This document shows positions 1 to 13,142 of a stretch of DNA of 64,000 bases, in pieces. Position numbers and translations under genes: made by a program. Every line of letters starts with the position of its first letter. The stretch's first letter is position 1. Origin of the DNA: Rhipicephalus microplus (taxonomy: Eukaryota; Arthropoda; Arachnida; Ixodida; Ixodidae); assembly GCF_043290135.1 (NCBI RefSeq), contig NC_134700.1:238190088-238254087 (forward strand), read 5' to 3'. Below the pieces are notes generated by a model. The model saw only the letters and a program-made list of their open reading frames with translations. It made no database searches and was not told the DNA's origin.

Positions 1-31
1 CAATACCACTCCTCTACTGCTACTGTCGCAG

Positions 32-232
32 ACCCTTACATATTGAGTGTAATCGAGCCGCACCGCGAGACGGTGTACCAAGCAATGCGCCTACGCGTGG
101 GCAGCTCGAGAGTGTCCCTGGAGCACGCTGAGGACGTGTGCCGGCTGGGCGAGTGCAACCTGGGAAACCTGGCGGCCGACTCGTACTTCCACTACTATTC
201 CAACCGGAAGCCACGCTCGCGCGACGTGCGAG
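32..232 (+). pseudogene. Inverted duplicate of a 5'-nucleotidase exon (partial)
   Basis: This exon-like block encodes 66 codons almost identical to the first three quarters of the nucleotidase exon at 1650-1910, but on the opposite strand. It keeps the acceptor AG at 30-31, the VGSSRVSLEH and ECNLGNL motifs and even the intron bases before the exon, so the copy extends past the left window edge. Identity stops after the codons for SNRKPRSR. There the coding sequence is replaced by a GAG/GTAAAT donor-like site (exon end 232) and an in-frame stop, so the NGG..R substrate-binding motif of the parent exon is missing. No matching downstream exon is visible on the plus strand up to about 1 kb. It could be the last remnant of a second, tail-to-tail nucleotidase gene, a truncated pseudogene, or an assembly artefact at a palindromic junction. 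Confidence 0.65.
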
Positions 233-1065
233 GTAAATGAGTGGCTACAACGAAGAATAATAAACGTGCTGCACTTTTTCCCAAGCCGACCACATTAAAA
301 CATCTTATTGACAATAGATGACACAATTGAAACGGCTCCGGAGCAAAAAGCGAAAGTGGAGGCCTCACTAGAATGCTAGTGCCATAGATGCAAAAAAAGC
401 GGAGTCATAGACGTAATCATAACGTGATAACAAGGCAAAATGAACGACCTGCAATCGCATTCATTAGAATATTAAGTATCATACTGCGCGCGTGTGCTGC
501 AGAATGTGCTTTGTCTATCTCTCTTCCCTCTCTGCTCTCTATCTTTCATCTCCCCCATCCCCCTCCCATGCGCAGGGTAGCAAACCGGCTGTCTATAGGC
601 TGGTTAACTTCCCCGCCGTTCTTTTCCTTCTATTTTTTTCCTTAAGTATCATACTTGATGAGCAAAATATAGTGAAGCGAAACTTTACGTGCAATCTTAA
701 ACTGAGAAGATACAGTTAATTCAACATGCTACCTACATACGTAGAAACACGATACAAAGAAAATTACAATGGGTGATTTTATAACGCTATAAGGGGATCT
801 TAAACGCATTCGGAATTGTCACATTACTCTAACAAAAATAAAACAGCAAGAAAGGCTATGAAGAATCCAGGAAGGATATTTTTCATCGCTCTAAAAACGT
901 AAGGATGTATGCGGTTTCATCACTGGCGTCCATTTATCCTGAATAGCTAGCTGTTCAGAAGACGGGGAACCAGCCCTTTTAGCAACTAAGTGCCGTAGCT
1001 TGCTCCTGTTTCTAGTGAGAGTTTTCCTAATTAGGCTCTTAGACCGCATTCTCTCTTTTTCTCAC
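233..1065. other. Non-coding stretch between nucleotidase exon copies
   Basis: No convincing exon was found on either strand. A pyrimidine-rich block at 510-650 generates open frames that look like low complexity. I looked for the missing C-terminal nucleotidase exons on the minus strand (a GGDG-like motif and the second adenine-stacking aromatic) and did not find them. Confidence 0.5.
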
Positions 1066-2052
1066 CCGACACGTGAAGGAAGGAACCGGCCGGTGAAGAA
1101 ATGTTGTACGTCGCCACCGAGTACTCCATCATCTTCCTGAGGCTCTTTCCACTCATAGTTGCGACGACGATTGTCTGACCGAAAGGCAGCGCCGACAAGA
1201 CGTCTCCCATCGTCACACTCGCTGTAGAAAAAAGGAATTCCCAAAATGGACATTAGCAGCAAGAGTTCTTTGATGTTCTAGTGAATTTTTATGTGTGCTA
1301 CATTGAAAACGAATGATGCATATCGTGGCATTGAATACAGTCGCCTGTGCAGACGGTTATACGAATAAGTTTAAGCAACGCCATCTGGAGCTATTAGAGA
1401 TGAAGTTCATGAAAAAGACGAGCAAGATAGCACTCAAGAATAAAAATAGCTTTATTTTTCGTCTCGTATTCTTGTTCTATTCAAAATGTTCCCCTGTTTA
1501 GCCAGTACAAGCCGAATTACGTTATTTTAGCTTCATATAACTGAAATTAAGACACAGTGTGCGTCTACGGGCGTGTACAACTTTCTACTCATGGCAACGG
1601 TTTATGAAGACACGCTCTATTCATACCTGAATGACTCTTGTTGGCTCACCTGTTCTTGGAATCGGTGCACGCAGACTACCTCCGTTCACGACAGCCGCAT
1701 TCACGTTCGACCACACGTTGCGCGATCGTGGCTTTCGGTTGGAATAGTAGTGGAAGTACGAGTCGGCCGCCAGGTTTCCCAGGTTGCACTCGCGCAGCCG
1801 GCACACGTCCTCAGCGTGCTCCAGGGACACTCTCGAGCTGCCCACGCGTAGACGCATTGCTTGGTACACTGTCTCGCGGTGCGGCTCGATTACACTCAAT
1901 ATGTAAGGGTCTGCGAGAGTAGAGGAGTGGTAATGAACACCATTGGCGTAGCACAGGAAGTGGGGAGAACTGAAGGGTAATAACGCTCCCCGCTTAATCA
2001 CTTCCTCTAAAATCCTTGGTTTTGCTTGCGTATACAAGCGCGCGCGCGCGCA

Positions 2053-2132
<80 letters not shown>

Positions 2133-5100
2133 GGAACATACACAAAGTGTGTGCTACGGGATCTACATCTGCATAATCGACCTTCATGTGCTTATATATT
2201 TGCTAAGAATAAGAATCTTAATTAATATTTAATTGGTTAGATGGTTGACCTCCACTTCTCAAGAAAGATTTCTAGCTACGTCACAGTTGAACGCGAAGTG
2301 TGTCAAGCTGTACCTGAGGTTATAGAAAATAAACACAGAAATAGCTTTTTAGTGCTGTCGTGGAAAGAAAGAAGAGGCTGTGGGAAAAGAAGCCTAGATC
2401 CTGAATTAGTAATTATAGACTTACTGTATTTGGGTCTTGACATGGCATTGCTGATGTGGTTTGATTTTAATCGTGTCTCTTAAGGATGATTCTGAGCACA
2501 CTTTCTTGGAGCCTGGCGCAAGTAATATGAGGTCCACCAAGATACAGGATGCCTTCCTTGTAACGTCACGATTCAGCGGCTATTGTCGCGTCCACTTATT
2601 CATGTATCCGTCTATGTCTACTGTGTGTACTTGTCTATGTGTATCCCTGGGAGTGTGCGCCAGTGGCACTAAGAAAAATTGCGGTTGATGAGGGAAGTCA
2701 GTGTAACTGCAGAGGCCACTTTTCTCTAGAGGCGTTTATTTGTATAACTAGACAAGCTCCTTACAAAGCTTGATATACGCTTTGATACGGTCTTTGCGAT
2801 CAAAGTTAATATATTGTGAGAAGGGAATGCTATTTGAAGTCATCAGGGCTATCCACACAACATCTTGTCAATACTAATAACACCAGGTTTTCAGCCTGTC
2901 ACAATTTCCTTCTCCCTATAGTGCGTAGCAATTATGGAAAACTAACTCTTAAATTTACAGGTGTATCCGTATGGAACAACATACCCTTTGAAATAAAGTT
3001 ATGTCTCACATTCTATTCGTTTCGCAAAATGTTTAAAGAGTACCTAATCACAAAACGTGTTTGCTAAACTCTGCCGTCGTGCCTTACTCCTAATTTTAGT
3101 ATTTCTTTTACTCACTATACCACTTGCTGTTACACAGAACTTTTCTTGCCTTGTTGTTATGAAATTTTAACCATTCTTTGTTTATTTCGTACAAAGTGTT
3201 TTTTCACTGCTTGCTGCATTGTTATCGCACTTGACTTATTCTCTAACGGAGGTCCCCCCGACAGTTTTCTAACTTCGGGACCTCCTCTGTACTGTAGAAT
3301 TTTATTCATGTAAATGTATGCATTCCTAAAATAAAGTTTGATTTGATTTGATTTGATTTGATCAAGGCACTAGCGTCTGTTGATTGCTATGCCAGAAGAG
3401 CTTATTTTTTAATTTAAACGCTTGTGGGTTGGTACCTTCCGGGATCGACGAATTGATCAGAATTGGGTTTCCCGACCAGGACTTGACTCTCCCTTTGTCG
3501 TCAAAAGTGACTCTGAGAAAACCGAGATATTTGCCGAACCAGAATGCTTGAACGACGAGACCAGTGGTGCCATCTCTCATCTTCACTCTCGTTGGGTAAG
3601 GACCGACAGGCACGTTTTCGGGCGGGTGATCATTTCCTTGTGCAAAGAAAAAAAAAAGAACACACACACACTTCACGTTTGGTGATGACTAGTCAGCAGT
3701 ATAGGGACAACAAGAACTCGTTGAAAGAAGGAACCTGTTCTGCGCGAAAACACGTTGTTTTGAATTTTATGAAGTATGCGAATATGGTACGAACAGCTGA
3801 GTAGGAAATTACGAATGTGTGCGCCCTGTACGCTTTTCTTTCTTGTATTGGAAGGAAAAGAACTGGAAGCTGACGTTCTGCTGTTAATGCCGCAAAGCAT
3901 TTCTCCTCCCACGCGGGTCAGTCTCAAAAAACGAGAGTAATGACAAGCATCTAGTTTAACGAATAACTTTTAAAGTCTTGTCACACAGGTGAAGCCAAGA
4001 AAAGCAAAAGCAACAGACACGTATTTATTATAAAGTTGGCTTTGCGTAACAAATTGATAATTCGGATCATTGTTGAAAAAGTAAACATTTCTGTCAATAA
4101 AAAAAATTCCTGAAATTTAGGTTCATACATAGCAATTAAAAGTTTAATTATCGAATGTAGGCAGAAATAAGATGTTTTAAGGAGCGAGGAATGTTAGTTA
4201 GTACCCTTGAAGAGAAGAAAAGATGCGTGGTCACACTTCTGGTGAAGTGTGCAGACAAGACGCAACGCGGCCTATTTGGCAAGTGGATGGAGAAATAGAA
4301 CTATAAAAGTGCACCCACGGGCTAATAAGATTGTTGCCACAAAGACTGTGCAGACACACCGCACATGCTTTTTTTGTTTTCCTATGAAAGTTCGCTTGGT
4401 TCCGGTTCAACAGGAGAATTATCTTCAGTATAGTGTTGAAAGTCTGGGTGACATACGCGACCGTATTAGCACGTACCATTGTATAGAAATGTGTTAGTGT
4501 GGCCGCCGATAATCAAGTCCACGCCGGTGATGTTTCGCATCAGTTCAATGTCCTGCATATAGCCGATGTGCGTGATGGCTATGACAATCTTGGCGCCCAT
4601 CTTCTTCAGCACCGTCGCTTCTCTCTGTACCGACTTAGCCACGTCGAGGAATTCAACTGACCCTGTAAAGTATTGAAACCCAACAAAGACATCGCTGTAT
4701 GTCCTGCTGGTAGCACTTTGTTAAAGTTTTCGTTCAGTAGATATACAGTTAGGTGGCTGTTCAACACTAAAAGAAAAATGAAAACAGACAATTTTGCTAT
4801 ATTTAGTGATTCCAGACTTTTCACATATATGTCCTTTTAAACGCTAACTCTCTTTTGGAGACCATCACACTCCTTTGGAGAAGGGTCGGAGGCATGATTC
4901 CCCAGAAGAGAGTTAACGTGTATCTTTGAAGAGAGCTGCACGTGTGGGAAGTCAGTATTCGAAAAAAAAAAAAGTGAGGTGCGCATGACTTATGGTAGTA
5001 TGAAACTAAGGCATCTCGCAATCTGTTCCGCAAGGCTGGGTGCAGAAGTGTTTGGGGTGCACCTTTCAGCTTCTCTTGTTAATGATCTATACAGAATGCT

Positions 5101-8100
5101 TTGGAGATGATTGAGCGCGGGCCGGTTAATGATGATGATAATTTTCTATCAACACACGACGAACCTTGACCATAAAAACTATGCTCTGAAATTCCTAAAG
5201 TGCTTATGTACTACCTCTTTGTACCGAACGCTTGAATGGTCGTGGAGGACGTGTCTGTTCATGCCGGTGATAATTTTCGATTCATGACGCACAGTAAACT
5301 TGAACCATAACAGCTCCGCTGTCAAAGTAGCAGGCATTACTTCTTTCTTGGAGCGAGTGTGTGTATGTATACGCGGGTCAAAGTCAATAGTCTTTTTTAA
5401 ATTCTTTGTTGTATCTGTTTCAAACCCCCGTATTCACAAACGCTCCTCGACTCGACTTTCGCCCTTCACATGACAGAGCTGAGCAGTGCGACACTGCTCG
5501 ACTGAAAATGACGCTGCGCTACTCAAAAATAGCAGTAGGTTATCCCTTATATGCAGTGACTTGCCGTTCTTAGAGATGGCGCTCTCATCGGCTTTCTTAA
5601 GTGAAGGTGAAGCGTTGAGTGATGGGACGTTCTAGAATACGCGGGTAGGTGACGTTTGCAAGGCAACCTCAGCAGAGTCATATAATGTTTATATTGTCCA
5701 TCTGCCTTCATAAGATCCGGCCAACATGCTTTCAGGCAGTGCGTTATCTTGGAAAGCATACTTCCGATGATACCGTCATGGTTATTGCAAATTCCGAGAT
5801 GGCACGAACAATAAATATATTCTGATCTGGCACCCATATTAGAAGTTTGTGTTTAACTTAGCTTCAGAGAAACAGGAAAATGAATTCTTTAGAAATCACT
5901 TTGCTGCCTAAAACACTGAATCCAAGTTTTGTATTATGTGACAAGGAACATTTTTATCCAACAATAGTACATGGTACTTTAGAGAACACGAACATGACGT
6001 AAAGCGTACACAGTCATGAATGGCATTATTGACGTATCATGAGGAATGACGAACTTTCACATCTGCATATTGTGTTACGTTGATGAACAAGTGCATCATG
6101 TTAATCTGGCAATGCGAAGAAGGCTTCACTTCAAAGCAGATAACCACTGATTGATTTATTGATTCACTGATTGATTGATATGTGGGGTTTAACGTCCCAA
6201 AACCGCCATATGATTATGAGAGGCGCCGTAGTGGAAGGCTTCGGAAATTTCGATGACCTGGGGAAATTTCCCAAATCTGAGCACACGGGCCTACTACATT
6301 TCCGCCTCCAACGGAACTGCAGCCGCCTCAGCCGGGACTCGATCCCGCGACCTGCGGGTCAGCAGCGGGGTACCTTAGCCACCTGAGCCCCATGGCTGGG
6401 CACAGGTCACCACTGAAGTGAAGTAGAGTTAAATTCTCGGGGGCATTTCAATCTTATAACATTTTCTTGTGAAGCCATGTGATGTCACTATCGGGACAAA
6501 AAATATAAGAGCGCACATATGCAGCGTGCATGCCTCATATGCATAAAATTATCTCGAAATATTGTGGTTGCTCGTAAGTTGTTGGACGTCGTCATTGCAC
6601 AGGTAGAGGGATTTGTAAATAATACACAGCTCATTTGAGCACAATTTCAAGCCACGAAAGTAATACAGTCGTGTTAGGCAACAAGAGTGACCTAGAGGTG
6701 TAAACAGGCAGAACATTGGCAATACGACTCTTCTAGCGTGACCATTTTCCAAGCTCGGCTTGCGCGGTAACATTGGGTCATGTGACACCGCTAGTGACTA
6801 ACGTTCGTTTTCGTTACCAGTATCGACAGCACGTTCAAAAAGCTAAAAAAAAAAATGACGACCTCCCTTAGCAAAGCGAGGCCTGTTGGCTGAGAACGTC
6901 AACCACTGAGCGGCACTCGTGAGTTGCTGGGCGCCGCATTATCTACGTGCATTATGAAAAGTTCAAGGGATGTGGCAGCATACCTTGTAAAAGTTCGCCA
7001 AATGTTGTGCCCATAAGTGTCACCGAGAACGGGCCAAATAAAAACACAATGCCCAACTTCATCATCGGCGGACCTTCAATACTTAGTTCAATAAAACAAC
7101 AACGAAGAAGAATAATATGCTTAGTGTGTTAACTAGATCCAGAAAATGAAGACACTGCATGGGTATACAAAACAAGAACAATAATAACAGATGGTGGGAA
7201 CATTATCTTTCTGTTCATTGGCGTAGTCAGTAGGTGAGGATGTGAGTTCAGCCCCTTACTGATAATTGTCCGACTTTCATGTGTACATAACACATGTATG
7301 CACGAAGATTTACAAAAGTTGGATGTAACCCCTTCCCTCTCTCAGCCGCCCTAAAAAAGATTCGCAGCGTCCCGGCTTCTGTAGTGCCAAGAAACGATGT
7401 ACCATTTTCAGCGTTACTTGGCGTATTTCGGCATTGAATTCATACCCAATTTACCTTTGAGCTAGGGCATGAAAGCGTAGACAGTAGCCCGAAATCAACA
7501 AGTGTGCTCATTCGGCCAATTGGTTTGTTGAGTTTGTGCCATCTGCCGGTATATCCTAAGACAAATCAGTCCATAACGCCAACATAAACGCCAGATGGCG
7601 AGACGGAATCACTTTCGCACAACAACGTTAGCCATACTAGCGATTATGAAACACTCTGCAGGGTTATTCAGGGAGATCAGTGGGCGTATTTCGTAACCCT
7701 GCGCCTAATTAACGACTGATTTCCTGTCATACGTCATTTCGAGGCCCCTATCTCAGCAATAATGCTGACAGGTGCTCGTCAGAATGCTTCCACGAAGGAT
7801 AAAGAGGATATAAAACAAGATCGATTGTCCCTATTATTTTCTTTTTTAGCGTCAAAAGAAATACAACAAAGGCACCTGTTCCTGTTCTTATTTGTTTAAA
7901 CATTCCCCGAGAGGTCACACTGCTTACGTAGTACTAATAAAGTTGCAAAGCTATTCTATATTGTATTTACATGAAGCCTCATTGATATTAGATTTCAAAC
8001 GTTGCTTTAGTGTATTTTATATCATAAGCCTGATTTTAGTGTTTCTCAACTTTGTCGAGAGAAGGGAAAGAAGCCCCAGTCAACGGTACTTAGCACGGCA

Positions 8101-11100
8101 ACAATACACGTTTTATAACTCTGTAAAACAAGGCATCTTAAATAGTGCTATAAAAGCTGCCGAGGTAACACCTGAAAAAATGTTCATCATGTTAAGTACG
8201 CTTTATGGAAACTTTAGAGGGGTGGGGGGTGAATTTTTTATTAGTGTTGCCTTTCAATATGTTCTTTTACGAACATGATTGTATCTATTCAGAAACCGTG
8301 AAAGCAGAGGCCCGAAAAGAAAAAAACAAACCATTTTGTCGCGCAGAGAAAAACGTGGCTGATCCCCCTCTGTAGGAACCGGTATAACACGAAAGTGAAA
8401 CGTGTCGTTACAGAAGCAGTAGAGCGTTTATTGTGCATAGTTTCAGAAACAGCAGCATATCGCAAAGTCATGTTGAGAACGGTAAGCAGCTCGAAACTTC
8501 CAGCACACAACTCAAGCTGAGAGCACGCACGAAAATAGCGTACAGAGGACGAGAACAGGTTAACCACTGTCACAGTTCGGCACTTAAAGTGCGCGCTGTT
8601 CAAACAGAAAAAGAAAGACACATAAAACTAGCGCACAAGTATACACAGGACACTCGCGAAGAACTCTCGAAATTCCCGCATCGTGTATCCGCAGCGTGCT
8701 CCTTTCGTAAACGCGGCCGCGGCTGCCAGCGAAGTGACCTTCATCCTCTGCCCAATTACAAGCCTGATAAGTGCGCGCGCAGGCGAGGCCACGCTCCGTG
8801 GGGGCGGCGCGTCGTGAAGGCGACGACCTTTGGAGCGCACCCAACGTGAACTCGTCGCGCCATCTTGCCACTGATAACGAGAACACTCGTAGATTTCGAA
8901 GCTCTGGAGACTGCCGAATGGTGTATGGTGGATATAAATGCTTTGCGGTTGGCATTCCAGAAAAAATACGCTTGTGACGTAGTGGTTACCGCCGTGTCCT
9001 CGTCCTGGAGATGTTGCTGTTTCAATTCCGAGCGACAAATGCTTTTTTTTCAATCTCCTAATACATAAATCTTTATAGTCACATTCGAGACGGAAGTACG
9101 TCAGCAGAGCCATGGTGGACCCTGGCATAAAACGCTTTCAAGTTAAAATGGATATATTTGACTCTAGACGTACTAATAGAAGATTGTCGAAAAAAAATAA
9201 TTCGAAAGGAAAGCCCTCGTGGAGAGCCGGTATAGAGTGCTATTGATTTTACGTTTAACTTTCTTGCCTGCTGTATTATGATTGCAGGCAGCCTAACAAT
9301 CGTGTAGATTACGTCACCAAAAATGAAAATTTCTTGTTAATTTTCTATCGCATTACAGGGCATGATAAAGATAAAAAAGGTCGTTAGTTCATGCCTCAAG
9401 CGCTTGAACATTATTTACAATAGCCTTGTGCTTTCTTTTGGGCCACTCACCTGGGTTGGAAAGGACCTTGGTGTCCTCAGTAACGGCGCCAATTATTCCA
9501 ATCCTGGTATTCTGCATCCTCGCCATGATCGACTTTGGTACGTCGATGTGGCGCAGACTGCTAGAGCGAGAAAAGTCGGTATTGCAGCTGACTATCTTGA
9601 GAGATGAACGGGAGACCTTTTCGAGGAATGGAGCCAGTCCTCGGGGCCCATTGTCGAACTCGTGGTTCCCGAGGCACTGTGGACAAACCAGCACTCGTTC
9701 ATAGGAACGTAGGTAATCATTTTCATTTTCTTCGTTTTCAGCTGGATATGTTCCTCTGTAAGCTTATTTCCACCGGTGCCATCTTTTGTATTAGAATATG
9801 CGCTCGATAGTAACATGTGCCAATCAGAAGCCATATGAAACGTCGTATTCATAACAGAAGTGGGGCACGAAAGAAAATAAATAACACAAGTACTGTGTAT
9901 TAAAGCATCGCCTTGACATTGCTCACTTCTTTTCAAACTCGTATATTGCCTGTTTCGTTCTCCGGCTTCTGCGTGTTTGCGCTGCATGAATGCAACAATG
10001 AACGCATGTATAACGTTTCTATTATGACCACGTCTTTTCTGAAACACTTCGGTGATGACACTTCCCACGAAAATGAAAGTCGCTTAGGCAGACTCGACAA
10101 TGTCACCGAAGCCTCTTTATGCGTACCAATATGGCTATAGTATAGGCAAGAATCATCCAAGAAAACTCGAGCACTTAAAATACGTCTCATGTTCTAGCCT
10201 ACAAGATCGCTAAGTCACGCTTGCCGGCAGACCATTGCTTTAGACACGGGAAACTCATACATTTCATATTCAACTAGCTCTCCCAAAGGCTGGTGACATA
10301 TTCTGTTGATTTCTGCTGTACAGGTTTGGCTAACAGTACTTTGTCTCCTCATTCTGTCTGCAGGCAACGTTCGCAGTCTCTATAAAGTAATTGTATTGAT
10401 TACAATGAAGTTGTTATTGACAGCGAGGAAGTTACACATACAGTAGAGAGATAGTGACACGCAACAAGAAAAAAGTCTTGTTATAGTGACCAAAATTTTT
10501 TTATACTTTATACCTATGCCGAGCACTCTAGTCACTCACCGCGTAGTCGTAGCCCATCGCGATCATCACTTCTGACACAAGGGCCGATTGCAGCACAGTG
10601 TACCAAGCCGTGCCTTGAAAGAAGTCGCCGGCATTCACAAATATTGTGTTTGGATACGTTTTCTTCAGCTCTTTTACCTAAAAAGACAATACGCAAATTA
10701 CGAATGCATTAGCACTGCAAATGCACGACACAACACAGTAGCAGTGTTTCGTGTAAATTAGCTTGATGTGAAAATGTGGAGCGCTATAAGTGGCTACTTG
10801 AAAAGTAACACGGCCATCGTAAATATTTAGAAAGGTAGAAAACTGAGGCCGTCCTACACACAACCATAGTTATAGTAGCATTCGTATTCCCTCTCAACCT
10901 CAGCGGCACCTCTGGTGGCGGCCGCTGGCTACAAATGAAACGGAGGTCGCAGTTGTTTTACCATAAGAAGTATCGAATTACTTTTGAATGAGGTACAGTT
11001 CGGTAGCACGTGGCCAAGCGCATTTCAGGCTGCACAGAGGCGCCGATATCGGGACATGTTTTATGAAGGGCGAGTTAGGCTGTTCCTGCGAGTGCTCATC

Positions 11101-11882
11101 ACCTCCACTTACCTTTATCTTCGAAAATAATAAATTAGACGATGAAAACAAGCAAGTGGTGGTGATTTTCACTCACAAGGACAGCTGACCATTCACTGTG
11201 TCACTCGAAGACATGTCATGACTCATCAGCAACACCTGTGTATGAAGTCACGTGGTGTAGCTTATAATAAGCGCGTCAGTTAATGCAGCAAACTACTTTG
11301 TGTGAGCAAAAGTTTGGCGTGAACGTGGTATAGGTTAATACAAAAGGACATTTTGAAATTTACTTTTTTTTGCACACTCTCCATGGGTGGTGTAGTGATT
11401 GTCGTGCTCGAGTACTGAACCGAAGGGCACGACACTGAATACCCTCCACCATGGCCGCATTTTGATGGATGCGAAATGTTAGAGACCCATGTACTTGGAT
11501 TTAGGTGCATGGACATGGATTAACTCCGGGATCAAAATTTCCCGAGCCCTCCTCTACGACCACGTCCTCGCATTCATACTCCGCTTTTGGGACGCAAAAC
11601 GCATTTGTAATGCCACGCCTACCACTTTGTTGGCAAAACACTGCATAATAAAAAAAGGTCGTTGCATGGCATAACAATGCTCACTTTGGTTACTATCCGG
11701 GCGATGCCACCGACGCACTGCTCCCGGTTCTCGGTGCAGAGACCGCCGTACTTGCTGCTCTCGTCAATGTGCGAGTGCACGTCGTTCGTGTGCAACACGG
11801 TAAGAGTGAAGTCGGCGTGCACTTGATGAATCCGAGGCGAGAACACCAGGAAGGCCCAAACCAGGACGCCGACAAGCCGCAT
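1066..11882 (-). CDS. 5'-nucleotidase/apyrase-family ectoenzyme (3' end missing)
   Basis: Secreted or surface metallophosphoesterase that hydrolyses extracellular nucleotides; tick relatives act in saliva or at cell surfaces. Coding exons, in transcript order: 11882-11685, 10677-10540, 9676-9451, 4662-4477, 3636-3436, 1910-1650, 1221-1066. All have GT-AG borders and compatible phases (1366 nt, 455 residues so far). The start MRLVGVLVWAFLVF opens a signal peptide ending near A23. The metal and catalytic motifs are all present: HTNDVHSH (D34, H36), NAGDF (D84), GNHEFD (N116, H117), ITHIG (H219) and GGHTNT (H242). The nucleoside-site motifs NGGSLR (N392, R397) and LPFG (F417) fall at almost the same numbers as in mammalian CD73. 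The last about 100 residues, with the second stacking aromatic and any GPI signal, are not in the window, so anchored versus soluble cannot be decided. The introns hold a SINE, a possible MITE, a LINE end, a CA repeat and a dispersed repeat. Confidence 0.93.
2037..2130. repeat. (CA)n microsatellite
   Basis: A CG-rich start (about 2037-2056) runs into about 37 uninterrupted CA dinucleotides, in the nucleotidase intron upstream of exon 6. The histidine/threonine-rich open frames across it are artefacts of the repeat. Confidence 0.95.
2816..3362 (+). mobile_element. 3' end of a CR1/L2-like LINE
   Basis: The open frame at 2816-3067 matches the C-terminal end of non-LTR retrotransposon polyproteins. 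It has a TRFSA.HNFLLP segment, a NYGKLTLKF segment, a V.VWNNIPFEIK segment and an FRKMFKEYL ending. A short untranslated tail follows with a small inverted repeat around 3248-3290, then an AATAAA-like block and five pentamer repeats (GATTT type, 3337-3362). Such microsatellite tails are typical of CR1/L2 clades. It is 5'-truncated, lies antisense inside an intron of the nucleotidase gene and cannot be autonomous. Confidence 0.75.
5425..5645. mobile_element. Possible MITE with CGTATTC ends
   Basis: The block begins with CGTATTCACAAACG and ends with the near reverse complement CGTTCTAGAATACG, about 215 bp apart. The interior is non-coding, with short GACTCGAC and CTGCTCGACTG motifs. Terminal inverted repeats without coding capacity suggest a non-autonomous DNA element. 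The arms are short and imperfect and no clear target duplication was seen. Confidence 0.4.
6161..6401 (-). mobile_element. Ruka-like tRNA-derived SINE, full length
   Basis: Read on the minus strand it has a tRNA-like head with an A-box-like GTGGCTAAGG and a B-box-like GGATCGAGTCC. The conserved body follows (gaggcggaaatgt, then ctcagatttggg, ccccaggt, the ggagcc block and the ggcgcctctcataatcat block), then gggacgttaaacccc and TCAATCAA-type repeats at the 3' end. It sits in the large third intron of the nucleotidase gene. The family is known from ticks; assignment here is by motif recognition and by matching the other copies in this window. Confidence 0.85.
8300..9145. repeat. Unclassified dispersed repeat, copy 1
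   Basis: Roughly 800 bp of sequence that recurs in diverged form at 25.8-27.1 kb. Shared blocks include the GATCCC...GGAA...GTATAAC.CGAAA.TGAAACGTGTC region near 8360-8410, CGCTCCTTTCGTAAACGC near 8697, a GGATATAAATGC TATA-like motif near 8930 and a closing TGGTGGACCC.GCATAAA block near 9112. The middle is GC- and CpG-rich. Open frames across it have no recognisable family. It could be an LTR, a non-autonomous transposon or a repeated promoter-like segment. Confidence 0.55.
11376..11610 (+). mobile_element. Strongly diverged Ruka-like SINE
   Basis: The order of the SINE blocks is still visible: a degenerate tRNA-like head (GGTGTAGTGATTG...), GATGCGAAATGTTAGAG, GATTTAGGTGCA, CCCGAGCCCTCCTCTACGA and TTTTGGGACGCAAAACGC. 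It is much more diverged than the copies at 6.2, 30.2 and 62.1 kb, so it is an old insertion in the first nucleotidase intron. Confidence 0.5.
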
Positions 11883-13142
11883 AGCTGCCACTCTCTCTGG
11901 ATGAATCTCCACACGGACTGCATCAAGTCTTTCTCGGACGCAGTTGTTCTTTCAGGTCAGACGACGAACTTCAAGGACAATTGAACGGGCTTGATGAAAC
12001 TGTCGGTGTGCGCTTCGACGGGACACAGGGCAAAGTCGAATTTCGGCTGGCTCACTTGACCACGAATACTGTCTTCCTGAGGAATTGTTGTCGCCTGCCT
12101 TGCGGAACAACTGCATCGCGACTATACGAAGATTTGGTTACATCAATTAGCTTACGACCTGCGGCAAGCAACCGCGAGAATTTCGTTCCATCGTTGTTGT
12201 TCTTGTTGTTCTCCTATTGTTAGTGGCGCATACCCACTGTGGGGGATCGGCCAAGAATCGAGTGGCTTTAAAATTTACTGTTCAGATTTAGAATGATGTA
12301 GGTGTAACAGAAAGATTACCGATAGCCTAGGCAAGTGTGGTGCTTGATGTAATGCATACAAATATTTACATAAACGAATTTATTCTTAGAATATAGCAAT
12401 AATCTGATTTTATACGTATATAATTATGTGGACATGTTAGGATAATGAAACTGGTTAATTAGTCAACCTATAAGTTTTATCAATATAGTCCCGGACGGCC
12501 GCGCATACTGTCCCATTAGAGAAACCATCGTTCCACGAGTGATAGTGGCATGTTTTCAAGCCACGACCCACTACAGGGGATATGAAAGGAACACAACAGG
12601 GGATAGGAAACGATCTGGCTGACACAGTGAACGGAACGCAAACTTGGAGTTGACAGATATTCTAGGCCCATGGCAGAACAGCTCCAGTGCGTTACACGCC
12701 ACAAAAGCGCTACTAGCATTCTTATGGGCTACAGGCCTGTGTGAAACGTTGTAAATAGTGTAGTGCGTGTCTGTGACAAAGTGTTATGTGTTTGTTATGC
12801 GTGTATGTGACCGTATGTGTTTGTCGCTGTGTATATCATGGTCATCACCCGGCACCTGGAGTAGCATGTCAGGTGAAAAACCAGGCAAACTTCTCCAGCT
12901 CTCCTACAAAATGATTCTCTCTCTTACTCTACACATTCATCACTGGAGCAGGTATAGTTGTGCAGACAAAGACCGCTTAATGAGCGTCGTCCACACAACT
13001 TTGCTTGTTCTTCGTTTTTAGAATCTTTCTTCAAGAATAAACGGTAAATTCGATATTGGTATGCATGTCAGATCGTAGTGTGCCGTAAAGTTATGCACCT
13101 GGGTGATGGCAGTGCAGTTTTTCGTCAACACTTGTTTCTCAG

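Noticed and set aside
2016..2232. Open frames rich in alternating His/Thr or Val/Cys
   Set aside because: They are translations of the CA microsatellite.
8433..9128. Several overlapping frames of 90-166 aa
   Set aside because: All lie within a dispersed repeat and none shows a family motif.
11883..11912. Upstream GTG start for the nucleotidase
   Set aside because: An ATG at 11882 opens directly into a signal peptide, and GTG starts are not expected in animals.
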